Below, in pieces: positions 1 through 6,555 of a stretch of DNA of 10,106 nt; the first letter of the stretch is position 1, and every line of letters starts with the position of its first letter. The notes beneath the pieces are model-generated. The model made no database searches, was not told the DNA's origin, and saw only the letters and a program-made list of their open reading frames with translations. The position numbers and the translations under genes are program-made. The DNA is from a bacterium (GTDB taxonomy: Bacteria > Bdellovibrionota_C > UBA2361 > SZUA-149), in the NCBI GenBank assembly GCA_003230795.1, contig QIGM01000521.1:1-10106 (forward strand), read 5' to 3'.

Positions 1-503
1 GTGCCGAATACTGGATAACGAAGCACATCGGTAGGCCAAAACCTCCGACTGAGCTCCTGAAATACCACTTCGCCCGGATCGTCCTGACAATCCAAGATCT
101 CCTGCCGAACAACTCTACGTTCCTTCTCCAGGTCTTGCTCATCAAACGCGGTATCGCAGAGAAGCTCTGCGAGGAACTCGAGTAAGTCTTCGACCTCTTT
201 CTCAGCAACGGTCGCCTGAAGACAAAGAGAGTCAGCATCAGTAAAAGCTTCAATGCCTGATCCAAAAGCGTCCATCAAAGACGCTATCTCTCGAACTCCT
301 TTGGTTTTAGTACGTTTAAAAAGAAGGTGTTCGAGAAGATGAGTAATGCCGAGCTTCTCTAAGGGCTCATCACGTAGCCCACCTAGAATCGATATTCCAA
401 CACTGGTGGATATGAATCTGGCGTCAGAATCCAGGAGAAGTGTTAATCCGTTGGATAGAGTGATTTTCTCTGCGGTAGATTGCTGTAACTGGGTTGAGCT
501 CAT
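1..503 (-). CDS. M16 family zinc metallopeptidase (insulinase-like), N-terminal part
   Basis: This gene is cut by the left edge; only its first 167 codons are present. M16 enzymes are zinc peptidases (pitrilysin, insulysin and mitochondrial-processing-peptidase relatives) that cleave peptides or presequences. The inverted metal motif HLLEH lies at residues 55-59, and the third ligand is E135 in the segment ERRVVRQEI. The distance from H59 to E135 is 76 residues, exactly as the family requires. Other hallmarks are the strand 'ITLSNGLTLLLD' near the N-terminus, GITHLLEHLLFKRT, and 'GSGIEAFTDAD' in place of the usual GGxxNAxT. The start is ATG at 503, because an in-frame TGA sits directly before it. 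An AGAGGA lies about 14 bases upstream, which is rather far for a ribosome site. There is no signal peptide, so it is probably cytoplasmic, although M16 members also occur in the periplasm. The gene is divergent from hisS. The family is clear; the substrate is unknown. Confidence 0.9.
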   Translation of the reverse strand, partial: MSSTQLQQSTAEKITLSNGLTLLLDSDARFISTSVGISILGGLRDEPLEKLGITHLLEHLLFKRTKTKGVREIASLMDAFGSGIEAFTDADSLCLQATVAEKEVEDLLEFLAELLCDTAFDEQDLEKERRVVRQEILDCQDDPGEVVFQELSRRFWPTDVLRYPVFG

Positions 504-658
504 TCAGTGCTGCCGATTCCTCTTTATCTGGACTAGTTTTTACGCTGTGGAAGACAAGGCTTGGCAAACTACCCAATCCAGGTCAAACCCCTTCCCCACA
601 AGCTCAAATTCCCGCCGCTGCCACTGAGGATCTACTACTGAGATACTATCCCTTTGAG

Positions 659-687
659 GTTCTCGTTTATAAAGTGAATGTTCTCGT
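659..687. repeat. Direct repeat GTTCTCGT x2, 21-bp period, in divergent promoter region
   Basis: The octamer GTTCTCGT occurs at 659-666 and again at 680-687. The 21-bp period is two helical turns, so both copies would face the same side of the DNA. The second copy runs into the TATAAT at 687-692 and the first covers where a -35 box would sit. This is a possible regulator binding site, but two 8-mers are weak evidence. Confidence 0.35.
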
Positions 688-692
688 ATAAT
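687..692 (+). promoter_or_regulatory. Candidate -10 box (TATAAT) upstream of hisS
   Basis: A perfect consensus -10 hexamer lies 80 bases before the hisS GTG codon. It would give a transcript start near 699 and a leader of roughly 74 bases. No convincing -35 hexamer is found 16-18 bases upstream, nor an extended TGn element. If real, the promoter may need an activator or depend on the GTTCTCGT repeats that cover its -35 region. A second AT-rich stretch at 748-768 (TATAAA, TATACC) lies just before the start codon. I see no histidine T-box or attenuator-like run of His codons. Confidence 0.35.
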
Positions 693-772
693 GTGAGTTG
701 TTTGGAGCGACGGATCCCCCAATACCGCTCTTGATTACACGTAACCCTATAAACTAATTAACTATACCTGCT

Positions 773-2182
773 GTGGCCAAACCTCCAATACAACCCAGAG
801 TCCTTAAGGGATTTCGAGACATTCTTCCCGAGACAGCTATTCCGCGTGCGGAAATGCTTCAATCCTTGGTCGAGGTATTCCAGTCTTTTGGTTTTTCCCC
901 AATTGAGACCCCAGCGCTAGAATACGCCGAGATACTGCTCGGTAAGGGTTCTGAGGAAACAGACAAGCAGATGTATCGCTTCGCTGATAACGGCAAGCGC
1001 GACGTAGCCCTTCGCTTCGACCTCACCGTTCCACTGGCGCGCTTTGCCGCCATGCACATCCATGAAGTTGGCACGCCTTTTCGTCGCTACCACGTTGCTA
1101 CAGTCTGGCGCGCTGAGAAACCTCAGCGCGGAAGATATCGCGAGTTCGCCCAATGCGACTTCGATATTATCGGAACCACCTCGGCCATCGCAGATGCTGA
1201 GATCATCACCGTAATGCATCGCTGCTTCGAAACACTCGGGGTAAATTGCACGATACGATTCAATCATCGAGCGCTACTTAGCTGCGCGCTTGAAACGATT
1301 GATGCGAGCGAACAAAGCGTTCCGGTGCTCCGGGCAATCGACAAGCTTGAGAAAGCCGGCGAAGAAGCCGTAACAAAAGAACTCACGTCTGAAGCTGGAC
1401 TCAACGAAGAACAAATTGCACGTATATTTCTCTTTACCCAACTATCGATGAACGCGACGTCTAACTCAGAGACTATTTCGAGACTGAGGGACTTTTTCGA
1501 ATCAGCACCTGCAGAGACTCTCGTTAAAGCTGAAGAAGCTTTGAATCAACTTGAACTCGTACTGCGCGTTCTAAGTGGTTCTGGAATTGATGACCGCAGC
1601 CTTAACCTTGACCTCTCTATCGCGCGCGGACTCGATTACTATACGGGCATCGTCTTCGAGACCATGCTCGATGAGCTACCAGATATTGGTTCCGTCTGTT
1701 CTGGTGGTCGCTACGACGACCTGGCCAGTCTCTATACCAAACAGCAGCTACCAGGTGTCGGCGCAAGCGTTGGTCTTGACCGCCTACTTGCTGGACTTGA
1801 AGAGCTCGGCACGCTGAAGGCGAAACAAACCACGGCGGAAGTACTAGTCGCTGTCCTTGAGGAAGCACACGCGCATTTCGGCGCCGAAGTAAGTGCGAAG
1901 ATTCGTGCTGCCGGAATTAAGGTTGAACTCTACCCGCAGATTTCTAAACTCAGCCAGCAGCTAAAGTACGCAGACAGAAAAAACATCCCCTTAGTTGTAA
2001 TACTCGGGGAACAAGAATTCCAGAGCTCGACCTGCACAATTAAGAGCATGTCCAGCGGGGAACAAGACAAAGACTGCAGCATTGAACAAACCATTGCCTT
2101 ACTAAATGTAAGACTTGGACGCCCTGCCTCCCTCCCGGATCCAGACGAAAATGGGCCAGATGAAAACGAGCTGGACGAATAG
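773..2182 (+). CDS. hisS: Histidyl-tRNA synthetase (HisRS)
   Basis: A cytoplasmic class II aminoacyl-tRNA synthetase that activates histidine with ATP and charges tRNA-His. All family signatures are present. The N-terminus reads PRVLKGFRDILP. RFDLTVPLARF is at 81-91. Motif 2 is at about 105-134 with PQRGRYREFAQCDFDIIG. The histidine-binding motif ARGLDYYTG is at 284-292, and motif 3, GVGASVGLDRL, is at 328-338. An anticodon-binding domain follows from about 355. The QCDFDIIG form of motif 2 resembles eukaryotic, archaeal and some environmental bacterial enzymes, not the E. coli type. At 469 residues it is longer than the usual 420-430, partly because of an acidic tail after residue 450 (eight Asp/Glu in the last fourteen). 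The GTG start at 773 places the RGxxD-like region correctly, but no good Shine-Dalgarno precedes it. It is the first gene of a plus-strand operon, and the next gene begins 4 bases after its stop. Confidence 0.97.
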   Translation: MAKPPIQPRVLKGFRDILPETAIPRAEMLQSLVEVFQSFGFSPIETPALEYAEILLGKGSEETDKQMYRFADNGKRDVALRFDLTVPLARFAAMHIHEVGTPFRRYHVATVWRAEKPQRGRYREFAQCDFDIIGTTSAIADAEIITVMHRCFETLGVNCTIRFNHRALLSCALETIDASEQSVPVLRAIDKLEKAGEEAVTKELTSEAGLNEEQIARIFLFTQLSMNATSNSETISRLRDFFESAPAETLVKAEEALNQLELVLRVLSGSGIDDRSLNLDLSIARGLDYYTGIVFETMLDELPDIGSVCSGGRYDDLASLYTKQQLPGVGASVGLDRLLAGLEELGTLKAKQTTAEVLVAVLEEAHAHFGAEVSAKIRAAGIKVELYPQISKLSQQLKYADRKNIPLVVILGEQEFQSSTCTIKSMSSGEQDKDCSIEQTIALLNVRLGRPASLPDPDENGPDENELDE

Positions 2183-2186
2183 AAGT

Positions 2187-4124
2187 ATGCGAATTGTAGG
2201 GCACACTGCAGAGTCGCTTCAGAACGACTCCGGTCGAAGAATTCTTATCGCAGAGATCCGAGACTGCCCACACGGATTTCGTAGCGCTGATGGCGCCTTT
2301 TGGATGCACGCCTTACCAGACCGCATCCGCTCACTCCCTCCCGTTTCTTACGATCGCACGAAGGGGGCTCCCGTTGCGGAGAATTGCGAAACGGTTCTCT
2401 ACGGGGACTACGAGCCTAAACGAACCCGCATTTCACCGACAAAGCCTTGCCCGATACTTTACTTTAACTCGCAAAGCTTTTTCATTCCGGCAGTCATCCC
2501 GTTCGAGCTACGGAATTTCCGGCCAATCTCTGGACTGCTTGTTTGGGCACAAATCGATATGATCACCGCGCTCAAGAAAATGATCGCGGCAGGATACATC
2601 GAAGCGCCCGACAGCCTAAGAAACTCTCCTCGACTTAGCACCTACTACGGAAGCGTCGCGAACCTTATTGGCCTGGCCGAAACTGGACGGAGTGATTCTC
2701 GATTTGGGCTTTTTAGCATGGTTGAGCTTTCGGAAGCGCCCGCTTTTGAGCTTCCTATTATTTCGGCAGTAGATCAGAACACGGAGACTTTTCCGGGTTT
2801 AGCTGAACTACTCGTTGATAACGTAGAGAATGGTGAGGACATACTTACGCAAGCGAGTGCTTTTCAGGATCCCGCTCAGCAGACTAACTTTAAAACCTTC
2901 GAAGAAGCTCTCGTAAACCAAGACCTTAAAGCGGCCGCGACAGTGCTTCGAGATCGAGACAAGGTGTCGAGCTGGTCGCATTCATCACGTGCTCAGTACG
3001 CCTTGGGATGCATGTATGAATCCCAAGAGAATCACGGCGCCGCCTCGGAAGCGTTCTACGAAGCGCAACGTCTTGACCACTTCTCCGGCATGGAAAAGCT
3101 CCTCGCCGCTCAAAGTAGAGAAGCAAAGCCGTTTCGTGATGCCTTCCCCGAAGTGTTCGATATGATTCGAAGGGGCGACCGACTCCAGGCTCTCCCAACT
3201 CTACGCGGGGTTGTTGGTGATCACCCAATGGTCGGAAATGCAATACTCTCTTACTGCCTTCGTGGAATAAGCGAGCCCGCTGAAGGGCTTGCTGCTTGCG
3301 AAAAAAGCCTCTCGCTCAATCCACACCAAACCGACGTCCTAGGAAACCTTTGGAGTTTTCTTTTGGAACTCGAATCCGATACTGAAGGCTTAGAGATTGC
3401 AAAGCGGCACCTTGATGCCTTCCCAAGAGAGCTGCCCGCGATCAGTAACGCGATTGATTCCTCAATCCTTCGCAGCGATATCGAGGCCGCAATACTTTTG
3501 GTGCATCGATATTTCATTTGTTCTGCGAATTTCCCTCAAGTAATCAAGCTTCTCTTTAAAGTGTATGAACGCGCTGAGCTCTGGCGCGAGCTCGCAGAGG
3601 TTTTTGACGAACTCATCCCTCTACTTTCCGGTCCGACCGCAGAGACTCTTTGTTTTCATGGTGAGGCATTGATTGAGAATCAGCGATTCGACGAATGCCA
3701 GGCAGTTTTCGATCAAGCACTCACTGCTGAGCCTGGAAATTCACACGTGATTCTCGGTTACGCCAGAGCGCTTGCTCGGGCTGACAAAGAAGAAGACGCC
3801 GAACAACTTCTTCTGACCGCATTAGGCGATCAGAATCGCATCGACGCCCCACAAGACCGAATTTTTCTTCTGACACTTTTGGCCGAGATCCAGAGACGCA
3901 CTGGCAAGCCGGAACTTGCGCTTGAGTCTTTCCATAGGGAGTTAGGCGAGAAGCCTCTTGAAGCAAGCGTAGTATTTGGACCACTCCCCGGGCTTGAGTA
4001 TGCTGAGTCCTTGCTCATCCTAGGGAAACGAACGCAGGTCCTTGAGGCTATCGAATTACTCCTAGGATTTTGGCCTGATGATCCTTTCATACTCGAGCTT
4101 GCGGAGATCGTAGGTGCCGAATGA
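2187..4124 (+). CDS. TPR-repeat protein with unrecognised N-terminal region
   Basis: A 645-residue soluble protein with no signal peptide or membrane segment. The C-terminal two thirds is helical with tetratricopeptide-like units, clearest at residues about 266-310 (ALGCMYESQENHGAASEAF), 355-400 (CEKSLSLNP), 490-545 (HGEALIENQRFDECQAVFDQA followed by GYARALARA) and 560-590. Such repeats act as protein-binding scaffolds. The first 150-200 residues contain several Cys/His (DCPHGF, GAFWMHALPD) and match no family I know. The start is uncertain. ATG 2187, four bases after hisS, keeps the whole open frame, and codon content there looks coding (many G-starting codons, balanced charges). It lacks a strong Shine-Dalgarno. 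An alternative ATG at 2559 would give a 521-residue protein made up mostly of the repeat region. The stop overlaps the rppH start as ATGA, implying translational coupling. The specific role is unknown. Confidence 0.75.
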   Translation: MRIVGHTAESLQNDSGRRILIAEIRDCPHGFRSADGAFWMHALPDRIRSLPPVSYDRTKGAPVAENCETVLYGDYEPKRTRISPTKPCPILYFNSQSFFIPAVIPFELRNFRPISGLLVWAQIDMITALKKMIAAGYIEAPDSLRNSPRLSTYYGSVANLIGLAETGRSDSRFGLFSMVELSEAPAFELPIISAVDQNTETFPGLAELLVDNVENGEDILTQASAFQDPAQQTNFKTFEEALVNQDLKAAATVLRDRDKVSSWSHSSRAQYALGCMYESQENHGAASEAFYEAQRLDHFSGMEKLLAAQSREAKPFRDAFPEVFDMIRRGDRLQALPTLRGVVGDHPMVGNAILSYCLRGISEPAEGLAACEKSLSLNPHQTDVLGNLWSFLLELESDTEGLEIAKRHLDAFPRELPAISNAIDSSILRSDIEAAILLVHRYFICSANFPQVIKLLFKVYERAELWRELAEVFDELIPLLSGPTAETLCFHGEALIENQRFDECQAVFDQALTAEPGNSHVILGYARALARADKEEDAEQLLLTALGDQNRIDAPQDRIFLLTLLAEIQRRTGKPELALESFHRELGEKPLEASVVFGPLPGLEYAESLLILGKRTQVLEAIELLLGFWPDDPFILELAEIVGAE

Positions 4125-4585
4125 GCAATAAAGGCTATCGCCCCAACGTCGCCATTGTGGTGGTTAACAAGGAGGGACTGATCCTCGCATGCCGAAGATC
4201 CGATGGCTACAAAGTTTGGCAGTTCCCGCAAGGTGGCATCGAAAAAGGTGAGACCGTAGAGGAAGCGATGTGGAGGGAGCTAGAAGAGGAGATTGGCACC
4301 TGCGATGTGAAGCTAATTGGTCGGCTTCCAGGAACTATCACTTACGATTGGCCACCTCATCTTCACCGTCGAGGTCACTGTGGACAAGAGCAGACCTATT
4401 TTCTTGTTCGCCTAAAAAAGAACGCGGTCATCAACTTAGATAGCCACGAGGACCCAGAGTTCGATAAAACAGAATGGGTAAACTACGATACTTTCCTCGA
4501 GCGCATCGAAGGATTCAAAGCTGATGCCTATCGTCTTGCCCTTGAAGGATTACGCGAGCTGTATCCAGACTATTTTGCTGAATAG
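4121..4585 (+). CDS. rppH: RNA pyrophosphohydrolase (Nudix family)
   Basis: RppH removes pyrophosphate from the 5' triphosphate of mRNA and so starts RNase E-dependent decay. The 154-residue protein opens with the family signature GYRPNVAIVV, then WQFPQGGIEKGE. The Nudix box spans G38 to T60: the Gx5E spacing fits, then RELEEEIGT, with metal-binding glutamates E53, E56 and E57. The last box position is Thr where a bulky aliphatic residue is usual, a minor deviation. The CGQEQTYFLVRL segment (87-98) matches the GQKQKWFLLQL region of E. coli RppH. DPEFDKTEWVNYD and FKADAYRLAL also match the RppH C-terminal pattern, which separates it from Ap4A hydrolases in general, though some Ap4A activity is known in this clade. 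An AGGTG lies 4 bases before the ATG. It sits third in the operon, overlapping the TPR gene by 4 bases and followed after 5 bases by the membrane protein gene. Confidence 0.94.
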   Translation: MSNKGYRPNVAIVVVNKEGLILACRRSDGYKVWQFPQGGIEKGETVEEAMWRELEEEIGTCDVKLIGRLPGTITYDWPPHLHRRGHCGQEQTYFLVRLKKNAVINLDSHEDPEFDKTEWVNYDTFLERIEGFKADAYRLALEGLRELYPDYFAE

Positions 4586-4590
4586 GACTT

Positions 4591-5226
4591 ATGCTCTATT
4601 ACTTCCGTAAAAGCTTTCCTAAACAAATACTTCTGCTCTTCCTAGCGACTGCAATCGCCTCTTGCTTTCATTTTCTTGCCGAAGTACAGCCACGATTACG
4701 GTTCACAAGTGAAATGCTTCTGCGAGGAGTATTCGGTGCCGCGATTGTCGTAGTCATTCTTGCCTTGCTTCACCTCATTCTTCTCTTAGTCTTGGGGAAA
4801 TATCATGAGAATGAAGTGACCAATCGCGACGAGAATGTTTCAGTATTGCAAAACTTCGGCGCTGGGCTAGCCTTAGCTATCTCTCAAGAGTTCGTGCTGA
4901 GGGCTTACCTTTTCTCCACCTTATTACTTCTCAGTCCAGCGCTTGCTTACCTTGTAAACGCAGTAGCAAGCTTTTTACTACACTTTCGCGGAAGAAGTTT
5001 TCTTGGGATCGCGGCACTAAAGGCGGTAGAGGGGAGTATCTACGCTCTGATGTATGCAAATAACCGCTCAATAGCTATGGTAGTTTTGGCACACCTTATA
5101 GTAGATAATGTAATTTCCTACTTACTAACGAATACAAACAAATCTTGGATTTCCCATGCCCTCTCGTTCAGAAAGCAGCAATTCACTTCTAGAATTCTTC
5201 GACAACAATCGCGATCGGATTCTTGA
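4591..5226 (+). CDS. Divergent CPBP-family (CAAX protease / bacteriocin-processing) membrane protein
   Basis: A 211-residue integral membrane protein with hydrophobic segments at about 13-30, 46-69, 90-113, 115-131 and 160-180. Three features recall the CPBP (Abi, Rce1-like) intramembrane protease family. The first is SQEFVLRAYLF at 98-108, corresponding to EExxxRGxLF. The second is a histidine at 131 after a hydrophobic helix (ASFLLH), the place of FxxxH. The third is HLIVDN at 168-173, fitting HxxxD/N. The first Glu of EExxxR, a catalytic residue in Rce1 structures, is Gln99 here, and the Phe of motif 2 is shifted by one. It may therefore be inactive or altered. A GGA that overlaps the rppH stop region lies a few bases before the ATG. 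The last 71 bases overlap the downstream peptidase gene in another frame. The C-terminal tail is basic and polar, probably cytoplasmic. The family call is moderate; a generic unknown membrane protein is the alternative. Confidence 0.55.
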   Translation: MLYYFRKSFPKQILLLFLATAIASCFHFLAEVQPRLRFTSEMLLRGVFGAAIVVVILALLHLILLLVLGKYHENEVTNRDENVSVLQNFGAGLALAISQEFVLRAYLFSTLLLLSPALAYLVNAVASFLLHFRGRSFLGIAALKAVEGSIYALMYANNRSIAMVVLAHLIVDNVISYLLTNTNKSWISHALSFRKQQFTSRILRQQSRSDS

Positions 5227-6544
5227 GGATTTATTCACCTTCTTGCGCTTCGAGAGCGTCAGTACCGACCCGGCCTATAGAGAACAAATCGATGCCTGCT
5301 CGGTTTGGCTTGGATCCTTTCTAAGTGAAATCGGTTTAGACGTAGAGACCTGGTCGACCTCCGGACACCCAATCCTCTTTGCTTCCTGGGATGGCGCTGG
5401 CCCAGACAAGCCTACGGTTCTGCTCTACGGCCACTACGACGTGCAGCCCGTGGACCCGATAGACTTGTGGACCACACCTCCGTTTTCCCCTGAGATTAGA
5501 GACGGAGAAGTATATGCTCGCGGCTCTGCCGACAATAAGGGGCAAATTCTCTACACAGTCCTTGCCGTAAAAGCCCTCCTCGAACGAGACGGTAGCCTTC
5601 CCGTCAATGTAAAGATTTTCATCGAAGGAGAAGAGGAGTGCGGAAGCCCAAGTGTCTTAGAAATATTGGAGACGAAAGCCGATAAGCTAAAGTCTGACTA
5701 TATGCTTGTCGTTGATGCCGGTATTGAAAGCAAAGATCGTCCCGCGGTGACCATCGGATACCGAGGTGTCCAGGGAATCAATGTCACCGCACGTGGCTCA
5801 GACTACGATCTGCACTCAGGGATACACGGCGGCGTTGTGATCAATCCTATTCATGCCCTCGTTGAAGTTCTAGCCAAAGCGCGAGACGAAGCGGGACGAA
5901 TAACTATTCCAGGATTCTATGACAAGGTCACCGAACTCTCCGAAGAAGAGAAGAGCAATATAGACTTCCGCTTTGACGAAAAGGATTTCACAGCCACGTT
6001 TGGCGCTTCAGCGAAAGGTGGAGAGAGCGAGTATAGTCCGGTTGAGTCTTGTTGGTTACGACCTACTATGGAAATTAATGGCATAAACGGTGGGTACACT
6101 GGGGAAGGTTTTAAGACCGTGATCCCTGCAATCGCCTCGGCGAAAGTATCTTTTCGTTTGGTCCCAGACCAAACGCCAGAAGAGCTCACTGAGCTTTTTC
6201 GAAAATTCCTGCACGAGAACGTGCGAGAAGGCATTGAAATCGAAGTAGAGAGCGACCATGGCGGACCACCTCTTCGGACGAGTCCTGAAAGTTTCGTAGC
6301 GAAAGCCTCAGCCAAAGCCTACGCCGACGTGAACGAATTGGAATGCCGTTATATTCTTTGTGGTGCGACAGTTCCTATTACTCGCCCGCTGGCAGAAGCG
6401 GCTGGTGCCGATCCAGTGTTACTTGGATACGGACTTCCGACTGACCGTTGGCACTCTCCAGACGAGCATTTCGGCATCGATCGCTTTCGTTTAGGCCTGG
6501 CAACAATCGGGAGAATTCTGGAAAATTTGGCCGAGAAAGAGTAG
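5156..6544 (+). CDS. M20 family dipeptidase (carnosinase/CNDP2-like metallopeptidase)
   Basis: A 462-residue cytoplasmic di-zinc peptidase, expected to hydrolyse dipeptides or short peptides. The metal site is complete: H93 and D95 in YGHYDVQPVD, bridging D126 in ARGSADNKG, general base E160 and ligand E161 in EGEEECGS, D187 in VVDAG, and H433 in RWHSPDEHF. The assignments follow alignment by eye with human CNDP2. The lid/dimerisation domain lies at about 205-390 and includes DLHSG with H220, the residue that reaches the partner active site. LWTTPPFSPEIRDG and the GATVPITRPLAEAAG segment are typical of the CNDP-like subgroup and differ from DapE or ArgE. The start is ATG 5156, the only ATG that gives the full N-terminal helix (ILEDLFTFLRFESVST). 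It lies 71 bases inside the upstream membrane protein gene, with only a weak GGA before it, so translation is probably coupled. It is the last gene of the operon. No terminator hairpin is visible before the convergent gene 11 bases away. Confidence 0.93.
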   Translation: MPSRSESSNSLLEFFDNNRDRILEDLFTFLRFESVSTDPAYREQIDACSVWLGSFLSEIGLDVETWSTSGHPILFASWDGAGPDKPTVLLYGHYDVQPVDPIDLWTTPPFSPEIRDGEVYARGSADNKGQILYTVLAVKALLERDGSLPVNVKIFIEGEEECGSPSVLEILETKADKLKSDYMLVVDAGIESKDRPAVTIGYRGVQGINVTARGSDYDLHSGIHGGVVINPIHALVEVLAKARDEAGRITIPGFYDKVTELSEEEKSNIDFRFDEKDFTATFGASAKGGESEYSPVESCWLRPTMEINGINGGYTGEGFKTVIPAIASAKVSFRLVPDQTPEELTELFRKFLHENVREGIEIEVESDHGGPPLRTSPESFVAKASAKAYADVNELECRYILCGATVPITRPLAEAAGADPVLLGYGLPTDRWHSPDEHFGIDRFRLGLATIGRILENLAEKE

Positions 6545-6555
6545 CTCGCTCAATA

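Noticed and set aside
540..722. 60-codon minus-strand open frame with TTG start upstream of the M16 gene
   Set aside because: It has no ribosome site and no recognisable motif, and it covers the likely promoter region of hisS. There is not enough support for a gene.
917..1267. 116-codon minus-strand open frame inside hisS
   Set aside because: It lies entirely opposite the conserved motif 2 region of hisS and shows no independent protein features; it is a shadow.
2290..2562. 90-codon open frame between hisS and the TPR repeats, ending in ATGA at 2559-2562
   Set aside because: Its product is very rich in Ser and Arg with almost no acidic residues, typical of a shadow frame. The competing frame has balanced composition and continues into the TPR protein. 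The ATGA could be chance, so I kept it only as a finding.
3830..4231. 133-codon minus-strand open frame across the TPR/rppH junction
   Set aside because: It is antisense to two well-supported coding frames, is Ser-rich, and has no family signature.
5917..6315. 132-codon minus-strand open frame inside the M20 gene
   Set aside because: It is antisense to the conserved dipeptidase and low in complexity (Ser-rich); it is a shadow.
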